A stretch of DNA of 64,000 nucleotides from Setophaga petechia (taxonomy: Eukaryota; Chordata; Aves; Passeriformes; Parulidae), in contig JANCRA010000030.1 of the NCBI GenBank assembly GCA_024362935.1, positions 8,228,096-8,292,095 of the forward strand, written 5' to 3'. The position numbers and the translations under genes are program-made. The notes under the pieces are model-generated. The model was not told the origin of the DNA. It ran no database searches and saw only the letters and a program-made list of their open reading frames with translations. Shown here piece after piece: positions 34,501 through 46,500 of the stretch; within the stretch, counting starts at the first letter, position 1, and each line of letters starts with the position of its first letter.

Positions 34501-37500
34501 AATTTGACTCCTGCTGCGCCCACTCCCATGGGTATCAGGTTGCTGCCTTGTCCAACTGGTTTGTTTGATGGCTGCTGGAAATGGTGGAGGGCTTTGATGG
34601 GAGCAGCCCCCGCCGCTCCCTGCTCGCGCGGCCCCTTGTCCTCGGGCCCGCCGGGAGCTGAAATAAAGCCTGGCTTTGTCAGCCATGGCAGGTAGGGTTA
34701 CAGGCTGAAACCTCCTCCCTGGCTTACAGGCTGAAACCTCCTCCCTTCGGTGTTCCCTCCTGGGCCAGAGCAGCCCAGGGCACGGCCTCTTCCCAGTCCC
34801 ATTTAATGAAGGCAGGCAATGCAGGGTGTGAAGTCACCCTGCCTGCAGGGCAGCCAGCAGAGTGTGTCCTGAGATCCCAGCCTCCAGCAGACGCTCCCTG
34901 GGTGGCTGGAGGGGGGAATGCCTGGTGGGTGCACTCCCCAGGCCGTGCTGTTCATGCTCATGGGGTCACTGCTCCTTGCTCCCCCTTTGCCAGGGCGCAT
35001 GTGCAACATCAACATCGACGAGTGTGCCAGCAACCCCTGCCACAACGGGGGCACCTGCAAGGATGGCATCAATGGCTTCACCTGCCTCTGCCCCGAGGGC
35101 TTCCATGACCCCAAGTGCCTGTCTGAAGTGAATGAGTGCAACAGCAACCCCTGCATCCACGGGAAATGCCACGATGGATTGAATGGGTAGGCTGGAGGGT
35201 GCAGGGGCTGCTGGGGGGCTACAGGGACCAAAGGGTCCCCACAAAGTCAGGGTTAGAGGAGGGCGAGCATCTGTCCCCTGAGCTGGTGCTTGTCCATGCT
35301 CTGAGCCAGTGCCATGGGATATTTCCCTGAAGGGACAGGATTTGCTGGATAAATGATGGCTGGTGCAGCCTAGAGGGCTGGGATGGACCAGCTCTTTATG
35401 CCCCAATTTTTCCCCAAAGCTACAAGTGTGACTGTGACCCTGGCTGGAGTGGGACCAACTGTGACATTAACAACAATGAGTGTGAATCCAACCCCTGCAT
35501 GAATGGTGGCACCTGCAAGGACATGACCAGTGGCTACATCTGCACCTGCAGGGAGGGCTTCAGTGGTAAGTGGGGGGTTAGGTTGGATATTCTGAAAAAT
35601 TTTTTCCTGGAAATCATGGTCAGGCACTGGAACAAGCTGCCCAGGGAAGTGGTGGAGTCACCATGATTGGAAGTGTTCAAAAGGGGTGTGGATGTGGAAC
35701 ATAGTGATGCTGGGTTAATGGTTGGACTTGGTGATCTTAGAGGGCTTTTCCAACGTTAACAAGTTGGTGATTCCGTGATTCTAAGAGTGCAGCCAGGGAT
35801 GCTGCCATGTTCCCCTCACACTGAGGGCTGTGGGTGGGTGTTCCATGACACTGGGTGGGCTGGAGGCTTCATTTTGGGCACAGTGGAGTCCCAGGTGTGT
35901 CTGGGAGCTGTGGCAGTGCAGCCCTCCCAGGGATCTTCAGCAGAGCTCAGGGCTGGAGCTGAGCACAGCAGGCTTTCCCAGGGCAATGGGTGTGCTGTTG
36001 TCATTGCCACCGTGTCCCCACTGTGCCCTCAGCCACCAGCACACCTCCATCACAGCCTCTTCTGTCTATTTTTCTCAACACAGGCCCCAACTGCCAGACC
36101 AATATCAACGAATGTGCTTCCAACCCCTGCCTGAACCAGGGCACGTGCATTGATGACGTTGCTGGCTACACCTGCAACTGCCTCCTGCCCTACACAGGTG
36201 AGGGGAGCACCCCGTGCCCCAGCACAGCCCTGTGGAGTTTCTGCTTCACGTGGGACACCAAACTGGTCCCCAGCACATGCACTGAGCTGGCACTGGGCAT
36301 GAAGGCTTCCCTCACTCTGCCCTGCCTGCAGCCACGGCTCCACCTCTCCACCGCATTGCCAGAGGAAATTTGGAGCTTCCTCCCTCCTCTTCCTCCTCCT
36401 CCTGGAGGGTGCCTCGGGGGCAGCAGCACCCAGGGGCTGCCCCACTGACACTCCCCAGCCATGGTGCCCGTGCTGGAAGGGGCGATCCGAGGCCGAGGGG
36501 CCGGGGGATTCTGCTGAGCCGATTCCTGTTTGCTGGCCCCGCGCTTCCGCCCGCCAGCCCGGCACAATCGCAGGAAGCCATGAGCTGTTTCCTGCCCTCT
36601 CCAGTGGCCATAGAAACCCCTGGGGGGGACGGGGACTGGGCAGGCAGGGAGGGGAAAGCTCTGGAAAATAGCAAAGGCCAGTTCAGGAGATATTGGCTGA
36701 CAGGGAAGATAAGGGTTCGGAGGGAACGTGTCCCTTGGCTGGACGTAAACAGGAAAAGCTGCGGAGAGGGAAGGGGGGAGGGAGAGCAAGGGGGAAAAGA
36801 CACCCCGAGCAGCACTTCCCTGCCAAAGGAAGTGTGCAGTGCTGTCATGCAGCCCAGATAGCCAGGGCTTAAAAGTTTGTGGGGGTTTGGGGTCATGGGT
36901 GACCCAGAATGGAGGAGACAGCCCCAGCTGGGCTGCCCTGGGGTGCTGGGGAAGTCCAGAGCCTTTCCCCAGACTGGCAGCAGCCCTGGGCAGGAGACAG
37001 GGATGGTGGGGTCTTGGGCCACCTGTCCTTTTGGAGGGTGTCAGCGGGTGCTTGTGCCTGTGCAGGAGCCACCTGTGAGGATGTGCTGGCCCCCTGTGCT
37101 GGCAGCCCCTGCAAGAACGGTGGGGAGTGCCAGGAGTCGGAGGACTACAAGAGCTTCTCCTGCAGTTGCCCCCCTGGCTGGCAAGGTATGGACGTGGCCC
37201 TTTTGGGGTTAGAACCCCCTGCTCCCCTAAGGGAGGGAAAGGCACAGGGGAGGGAGCCAGGCCTTGGGGAGGGTCCTGACCTGCCCCGTGGCTCAGCTGG
37301 GTGGATGGGACACAACCATTGCCTGCATCCCTTGGCTGCTACCCTGGTGTGAGCGGTGCCCAGGATGTCATTGTCACCCCTGGGGCTTTTCACTGGCACC
37401 CCCAGCCCACACAATCCCTGTCCTGCTGTGTCTCCAGGTCAGACCTGTGAGATTGACATCAATGAGTGTGTGAAGAGCCCCTGCAGGAATGGGGCCACGT

Positions 37501-40500
37501 GCCAGAACACCAACGGGAGCTACCGCTGCGCCTGCCGCACCGGCTTCTCCGGCCGCAACTGCGACACCGACATCGACGACTGCAAGCCCAGTAAGAGCAG
37601 GGGCTGCACCCAGCCCAGCCTGGGCCTCATCACCCTTCCTGGGGCTGGGATTCTCCATGTATGGACCAGCTCTGGCTGCCACTGTGGCCTGGGCTGTGCT
37701 GTGAGCCCTGTTGGTTTTTGGGCCATCTCAGGCATGTCCCTGTTGAGCTGTGTCAGTCCAAGGCAGGAGGAAGGAGGCTGGAGGACAGTGTGTGTCATGG
37801 GTTTTTCTTGTGCCCAGTCTCCTGTAGGGGTTGGTGTGGCTTCTGCCCAGTCCATGGGCTCAGTCCCATCCCATATATCCACATGGCCAGGGGATGTGTA
37901 TGGGGACAGTGCTGTGGGGCAGTTCCCAGGCTGGGCTGCAGCACCACTGCTGGACCCATCACATCTTCACCTGCACATCCCTCCTCTCCAGATCCATGCC
38001 ACAATGGTGGCTCCTGCTCTGATGGCATTGGCACCTTCTTCTGTGAGTGCCTGGCTGGTTTCCGTGGGCCCAAGTGCGAGGAGGACATCAATGAGTGTGC
38101 CAGCAACCCCTGCAAGAACGGGGCCAACTGCACCGACTGCGTCAACAGCTACACCTGCACATGCCCCTCTGGCTTCAGTGGCATCCACTGCGAGAACAAC
38201 ACCCCTGACTGCACAGAGAGGTACAGTCCTGGAGCTGGGACACGGGGCTGAGGTCCCTGTGCTGCCCCACAGCCCTGGGTTGGTGTGGAGAGCCTTTGGT
38301 GTGGGGCACGACCAGCCGTGGCTCACTGTGGCGCGGTGTCTGTGTCCCCAGCTCCTGCTTCAACGGTGGCACATGCGTGGATGGCATCAACACCTTCACC
38401 TGTGTCTGCCTGCCCGGCTTCACGGGCAGCTACTGCGAGCACAACATCAACGAGTGTGACTCCAAGCCGTGCCTGAACGGGGGCACCTGTCAGGACAGCT
38501 ACGGCACGTACAAGTGCACCTGTCCCCAGGGCTACACCGGCCTCAACTGCCAGGTACAGGAACTGGGGTGGATGCTGCTGTGGGGATCTGGGGGTCACTG
38601 CAGTCTCCACTCCCTTCTGGGTCCTCACCCTCCTCCCTTGCTCTGCTCCCCCAGAACCTGGTGCGTTGGTGTGACTCCTCGCCCTGCAAAAACGGAGGCA
38701 AGTGCTGGCAGACCAGCAACCTGTACCACTGTGAGTGCAACAGCGGCTGGACAGGGCTCTACTGCGACGTCCCCAGCGTGTCCTGCGAGGTGGCTGCTAA
38801 GCAGCAAGGTAAGGCCCTGCCCTGTGTACAGGGCCAGGCTGGGGTCCCAGGTGTCCCCTGGGCTGGGCACTGAGCAGGGATGTGCCCAGTTCTCTTGGTG
38901 GGGTTCTCTGGAACAGCAATCTCAAGGGTTGCTCTAGCAATGCACCCCCAAGGCTGTGATTCCCTGTGGGATGTGTGTGGTCCTGTGGTGTTTGGGTGTC
39001 ACCAAGGTCCCTGCATCTCACTCTGCTCTCCCTGACAGGTATCGATGTAGCACACCTCTGCAGGAACTCGGGGCTCTGTGTTGACACTGGCAACACTCAT
39101 TTCTGCCGCTGCCAAGCCGGCTACACTGGCAGCTACTGTGAGGAGCAGGTGGATGAATGCTCCCCCAACCCCTGCCAGAACGGAGCCACCTGCACAGACT
39201 ACCTGGGAGGCTACTCCTGCGAGGTGGGTGCCAGGGGAGCAGGAATTCCCAGGGGAAAGCCTCAGTTACTGCTTTTCTGCTGCCCTTGCATGATGCCTCT
39301 TTACCAAGTTGGAGATTCGGGTGCTGGCTATGCTTCTAGGGCTGTATGGGAATGGAAGGAACCTCTCTGATAGTTCCTCTCTTTCCTCCTTGCAGTGTGT
39401 GGCTGGTTATCATGGAATTAACTGCTCAGAGGAGATCAATGAATGCTTGTCCCACCCATGCCAGAATGGAGGAACTTGCATCGATCTCATCAATACCTAC
39501 AAATGCTCCTGCCCCAGAGGAACTCAAGGTAAATTAATTCCCCAGGCTGGGGCATTAGTGGGTTGAGTGCAGATATCCTTGGATTCTGCTCATTAGCTGC
39601 TCGGGCTGGCGGCAGCAAACGCAGCGGGCGAGGTTTGTGTTTGCTCGTGGGCTTAGCCATCAAGGCCACGGGCCTTGGCCACGTGGTGCCATGTCCCTCC
39701 TGCCCCAGAGGTGGCTCAGGCTGCCACTGACGTGGTCAGGCTCAGCCCCTGGGCAGGGCAGGCTGACACAAGGGAGCAGAGGGAGCAGCAGGACCCCCGA
39801 TACTGTTTGATGAGCTGTGTGGGTTGTTCCCCCCTCTCTCTAGGGGTGCACTGTGAGATCAATGTGGATGACTGCAGCCCTTTCTTTGATCCTGTCACCC
39901 TGGGGCCCAAGTGCTTTAACAATGGCAAGTGCAAGGATCGGGTAGGTGGCTACAGCTGCATCTGCCCCCCTGGCTTTGTAGGGGAGCGCTGCGAGGGAGA
40001 TGTCAACGAGTGCCTGTCCAACCCCTGCGACGCCCGCGGCACCCAGAACTGCGTGCAGCGGGTCAACGACTACAAATGCGAGTGCAGACCTGGCTATGCA
40101 GGTGAGCCCTGCATCCCCTCTGCTCCCAGGGCCCAGCCTGCAGCCCCCCAGCCCCCCCAGGCATGCCTTCCTCTGCTCCTCACATGCTCCTCTCCCTCGC
40201 AGGCCGTCGCTGTGACACTGTGGTGGATGGCTGCAAGGGCAAGCCCTGCAGGAATGGGGGAACCTGTGCTGTTGCCAGCAACACTGGCCGTGGCTTCATC
40301 TGCAAGTGCCCCCCGGTAGGTGCCTGCTCCTCCCCAGGAGGAGGGAATGAGCGTGGGCAGGAGGGGTGGTCAAGAGGCCAGTTTAGTCCCTGAGGCTTCC
40401 CCAGCTGGGATAGGCATGAATGGGAGGATGCTTTGCTATGGGTGCATCCATAAAGGTGCGCCCTCCATGCTTGCAAGGATGCTGGAATTGAATTAAGGAG

Positions 40501-43500
40501 AAGATGGCTCAGGCCTGAAGGTAGAAGAGGTTGGAGTGTGATTTGTGTTATTTGCACCACACAAAGTGGGACAGGCAGCTATGGAGAAGAGCTCCCTTCA
40601 CTTTGAGGGGATGCTCTAACAAGCTTTACATTCAAGATCATTCTTGCCCATGACCAATTTTAGAGGGTGGCTTTAATTTCCCAGAACACACGTGTGTTAA
40701 TGCTGCTCATAGCCCAGCATCAGTGGCTCTGACTCCCTCCTTGCTCTGCCCTCACCAGGGATTCGTGGGCGCCACGTGCGAGAACGACTCCCGCACCTGC
40801 GGGAACCTGCACTGCCTGAACGGTGGCACCTGCATCTCCATCCACAAGAGCTCCAAGTGCATGTGCACGCCAGCCTTCACGGGCCCCGAGTGCCAGTACC
40901 CGGCCAGCAGCCCCTGCACCTCCAACCCCTGCTACAACGGGGGCACCTGTGAGTTCTTCAGCGACGCCTCCCCCTACTACCGCTGCAACTGCCCCGCCAA
41001 CTTCAACGGCCTCAACTGCCACATCCTGGACTTCGACTTCCAGGGGGGCATCGGGCAGGACATCATCCCCCCCAAGATCGAGGAGAAGTGCGAGATCGCC
41101 GTGTGCGCGGGCTACGCCGGCAACAAGATCTGTGATGGGAAATGCAACAACCACGCCTGCGGCTGGGACGGGGGCGACTGCTCCCTTAACTTCAACGACC
41201 CCTGGAAGAACTGCTCCCAGTCCCTGCAGTGCTGGAAGTATTTCAATGATGGCAAGTGTGACTCTCAGTGCAATAATGCTGGCTGCCTCTACGATGGGTT
41301 TGACTGCCAGAAGTACGAGGGGCAGTGCAAGTAAGTGACTTCTTTAAAACCTTCTTGTTTTGAAGCCCATCAGGGTCAGCATCTCTGGTGACCCTCTGGT
41401 TGTTCTGATTGTATCTGGTAAAACTTCTAGACTCAGGCCTGCTGTTCATTCCCAACATTCTGTTCTGCTGCCTGTGTGGCTGCAGCTCAAGCAATCATAT
41501 CTCCCTGTGGTCCTTCTGAGTTTACATCTACTTGGAAGTTCTCTGGGTTTGACTCATTGCAGATGGCTTCCCTGTCCTTTCTTGTATCACTCCACAGAAG
41601 TGATTTCTCCAACTCACAGCAGTAACACAGTCAGTTTCAAGGCAGGGAGACCCCAGATGGAAAAGCAGCCAGGAAACACGATGATGTTAACATCCAAGCA
41701 TTTCCCAAACATTGTCTTTGGCAACAGCAGGAACTTAGTCCCAGATTCCTGGACCAACTGTGGTCTTAGAAACTATTCTGTGTCCCCATGCCTTCTCTGA
41801 CTCACAGCAATTTTTCCCTTTTTCTTTTATAATTTAACAGCTGCTCTCTCTCACCTGCAGCACTGAGTGCTTCACAGTGCTGCATGACGCAGCTGCTTTC
41901 TATGTAAACTGGTTTAGTGTCTGTCAGGGTGAAGAACATTTATACAAAAGAGAGACCACCCCTGCTTTTCTCAGCAGATAGGTGTTATTTGCACTACTTG
42001 GTCTAATTCTTTCTTCTGCCTTGCTCCTTCCTCCACCCAGCCCTCTGTATGACCAGTACTGCAAAGATCACTTCTCGGATGGGCACTGCGACCAGGGCTG
42101 CAACAATTTTGAGTGTGAGTGGGATGGTCTGGACTGTGCAAACAACATGCCAGAGAAGCTGGCAGATGGCACACTGGTGGTGGTGGTCCTCATCACCCCC
42201 GAGAACCTGAAGAACAACTCCTTCAACTTCCTGAGAGAGCTGAGCCGTGTGCTGCACACCAACGTGGTCTTCAAGAAGAACCCCAAGGGGGAGTATATGA
42301 TCTTCCCATACTATGGCAACGAGGAGGAGCTGAAAAAACATTACATCAAGAGGTCCACAGAGGACTGGTCAGATATGTCCAGTGCTGTCATCAACAAAGT
42401 GAAGAGCAGCCTCTACTCCAGGGCTGGCAGGAGGCAGAAGAGGGAGCTCGATCAGATGGACATCAGAGGGTAAGAAGGTTCCATTTTCTCTGAGCAGCAC
42501 TCAGAGTGTGTTCTCTGTGTGTTGATAATAGTAACACGCTAGGAAGGGAAGGATGTAGGCCCGATAATTGTATTTAGATGTTGCTTTCTGTGTGAACAGA
42601 AACCGGATTTTGCTCTCATGTGGGAAAATGGAGTGATCATTCAGGAGTCCCTGCTGCAATGCTGCCTGACTCTCACGATTGAAGGAGTCCTGGGCATTGT
42701 TGGGAGCCAGGGCTGGGCTGGGTGGGACCTGGAAGCAGAGGTTGGCCTGACCGACTGTCTGAGTTCAGGAAGTCATTAAGTTAAGCCTCATTTTCTCCCT
42801 GGGAAATGCTTTCTAGAGCTTTGTTGTAAAACTCAATTACTGCAATCTGTGTTTGGAGATCTTTGGTGTAAACATACACATCTAACCTGCTCCCTCTCCA
42901 TGGACTCAATCAAAAACTCCTGAAAGCAAAGGAGTTAGAGCGGGGAAACTGATATGAGAACATCTGAAGGCTCCCAAACAGCATTGTTTAAGATACTGTA
43001 GTGTCTGGGTAATTATAAAACATTGTGAAGTAGAGACTCCCTTCCATTCCTGCAGATAAAGAACTGGATTTTACAGCATTCACTGAGGCAAATCCAACAG
43101 ACCATGAGTGTGAGCTGCAGGCTTTGGGCCACAGGGGAGCAAGGAGATGGGTTCCCACTTCTAATTCCCACTGATGGGGGTTAAAGAGGGAAAGGAGACA
43201 GGGCTTGGCCGTGTCCTCGGTGTGGTCATCTCTCCCTGTTCCTTATTGACTCTTCTCTCTCACAGATCCATTGTCTACTTGGAAATTGATAACCGCCAGT
43301 GCATCCAATCATCTTCCCAGTGCTTCCAGAGTGCCACTGATGTGGCAGCATTCCTGGGAGCCTTGGCCTCCCTTGGCAACCTGAACATCCCCTACAAAAT
43401 AGAAGCTGTCAAAAGTAAGTACTGCTGGTCACTTGAGGAGGAGACACAGCCAAAACTTTCCAACCTTGCCTGAGTTTAGTTATCTGTCAATTGACTGCAC

Positions 43501-46500
43501 TTGAGCACAGTCTGGTTTTAATAACCTCACATATATTTTTTTTTTCCTTTAAGTCTTTTCTTTAAAAAAATTGCAAGCCCACTTTATTATTTTTGCTTAT
43601 TCCAGGTTTTATTTCAAAATCATTATCACTCTAAAAGTTATTAAAAAAAAAGAAAAGAAAAAGAAAACCCAAGCAGCTCCAATCAATCAGTGACATGCAA
43701 GGAGTTGAAGTTTGTATCTTGAAAATCCCCCCTAAATCCTTTTGTCTTAACAGCTCAATGCAAGCGCAATGATTTGAAGTTTGCTAATCCTTTTCCTTAA
43801 AGGAGAAAAAAGTGAAGCTGTCTCCTGGTGCAGGCTGCCTTGTGCAGCCGAGAATTTGCCGATAGTTTGCAATTCTGATTAATAGCGTATAAAATGACCT
43901 TATTTTGTGGGGGGGGCTGATTTAGATCAGACTTAGGTACCTCTATTAACAAATTTTCCTTCATTTCCACTCCGTGCCTGGTTTGCTATGCAGCTTAATG
44001 TCTCAGCATCTCTGTGTGCCCCTCTGTTGTGTAGGTGAGACAGCGGAGCCCACGAAGAACTCCCAGCTGTATCCTATGTACGTGGTGGTGGCTGCGCTGG
44101 TCCTGCTGGCCTTCATCGGGCTGGGAGTGCTGGTGAACCGCAAGCGCCGCAGGGAGCATGGCCAGCTCTGGTTCCCAGAGGGCTTCAAAGTGACAGAGTC
44201 CAGCAAGAAGAAGCGACGGGAGCCCCTCGGGGAGGATTCTGTTGGACTCAAGTGAGTAATTTGCTTGCTGAGCTGATTATGGGGCAGCAGGGCTGGGAGA
44301 GCCTGCTGGAGTTTTGTGTGTCGTAGTGGTGTGGCAGGGAGAAGAATCAGGGGTCTTGAAGTTCTGCATGGGGGAAAAAAGCAATGTTCTGTCTGGTTCA
44401 TGCTATGTAATCTTTTTGCACTTGGTAAAAAATGAAATGCAGCCTGAGGGGAAACCTCCTGGAAATTGGTTGATTCTTCTTTCAGTTTGTGCCTGTACAA
44501 ACATCACAAACAGTTCCTGCAGAAGAGATAACTTTTTCTGTGGTTTTATTTTTAAAGACCCCTCAAAAATGCTTCAGATGGCACGCTGATGGATGACAAC
44601 CAGAATGAGTGGGGTGATGAGGAGACCTTGGACACCAAGAAGTTCAGGGTAAGCCCTCTGCCACGTTCCCTGCCTGTGCTGCAGGCAGTCACTCCTGGGT
44701 TTGTCATAGAAGAAGGAGAGGGACCCTCAGGGCCCCTCATTGCTGCTCTCAGCTCCTTTTGCAAACCTGCCTGTGACAAACACACACCTTGGAGCCTCAC
44801 AGAGCTTCCCAGGCTGGAGCTCAGCCCAGGTGCTTTCCTGGGGGCTCACTCCCTGCTGTTTCCCTCAGTATGAGGAGCAGGCGATGCTGCCGGACACGGA
44901 TGACCAGACGGATCACAGGCAGTGGACACAGCAGCACCTGGACGCCGCTGACCTGCGCATCTCCTCCATGGCCCCGACGCCTCCACAGGGGGAAATCGAT
45001 GCTGACTGCATGGATGTCAACGTCAGAGGGCCGGGTAAGGACCCCTTGCACATCTGCACTGGCTGGCAGCTGATGTGGAACCCTCCCTGAGCCCCTGCAG
45101 AGAGAGGAGCAGCCCCACAGCCGTCCCTGTCCTTTGCTGGTGCAGAGTCACTGCTACAAGCTCTGCACCACAGGGTTGCTGTTGTGTGTGATTTAGAGAG
45201 AGACCCTGTCACATTTTGCTTTCCATGAGAGCTCTTTTGTTCAGTAACTGAGGTGGAAATTACAGAAGTACCTATTAAATCACCCAGGTTATCTCTGTGC
45301 TGCTCCTATATTCTTCTCCTCCCACCCAACTGTACATTTCACAGCCTTTCATTAAGGTTTTTTACAATGGTCAGTAGCTTTTTAAATTCTTACAAACACT
45401 TGGTCTTCCCCATGTCTGTGAAACTGTCCTCTGAAATAATGAAGGTATTTTCCATACTCTGTTTGCTTTGAGCAGCCTTCCTTACAAACTGCACCTTACA
45501 TGGCGCAGATGAAATAGGAAGAGCAGTGAGATACCACTAAGGAATTTCAGATCCATATCAGAGGAAGCATATTCCTGTTTGATGTTCAGAACTAGTCAGG
45601 AACTCAGTCTCGGTGCACCCAGGAGAATAAGCATCTATCTCAGGCAGAGCATCTGCCAGAGCCCTATTGCATTACAGAGGGTAAAAATCCTTTTTCATCC
45701 TGGGCTCCCCTGTGCTTTCAGATGGCTTCACCCCCCTCATGATCGCCTCGTGCAGCGGCGGAGGGCTGGAGACCGGCAACAGCGAGGAGGAGGATGACGC
45801 TCCCGCCGTCATCTCCGACTTCATCTACCAGGGGGCCAGCCTGCACAACCAGACCGACCGCACGGGCGAGACCGCCCTGCACCTGGCCGCCAGGTACTCG
45901 CGCTCGGACGCTGCCAAGCGCCTGCTGGAGGCCAGCGCCGACGCCAACATCCAGGACAACATGGGCCGCACGCCGCTGCACGCCGCCGTCTCTGCCGACG
46001 CGCAAGGAGTCTTCCAGGTAAGCTGTGATTAAAAAAAACACTGCCAGTTTTGGGGTTTTTTGGGGGAAATGGTGGTGCCGTGTGAAGGGTTTTATCGCAG
46101 GGTGTCCTGCTCACCTGGGCAAGGTGTGGGGTGACAGTCTTAAGAAATGAAGCCTCTGTTGTCATGGGGTGTAGCCCCACATTTCTCTTCGCAGAGAAAA
46201 GCAAGGCACAGTTCTTCCCAAGAGTATTCTTATCTCACTTGCTGTGCCTGTGTTTGTGCAGAAGTAGAATGAAATATGGAGATTGCTTACCCAAAGTCAT
46301 GGTGTTTGGTTTCCTTGGCCTATCAGGGCCAGGTGTACACATGTGTCAGGACTGTGGGCTGACAGTCACAAGATTCTGGGCAGTTGGAGTGCAGGGTTGA
46401 GTGCTTGGCACATTCAGTTTAGATGTAACGTAATATAGATGTAATATAGTATAGAACAAATAGTATAATAAAGTAATTAATTAGCCTTCTGATAAGATGG

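Noticed and set aside
34656..34664. Intronic poly(A) signal in intron 12 giving a soluble ectodomain
   Set aside because: A lone AATAAA without a clear GT-rich downstream element; too common by chance to claim.
36190..37245. 351-codon minus-strand open frame over intron 15 and exon 16
   Set aside because: Antisense to a genuine EGF exon and to motif-rich intron; low-complexity Pro/Ser content, no homology I recognise.
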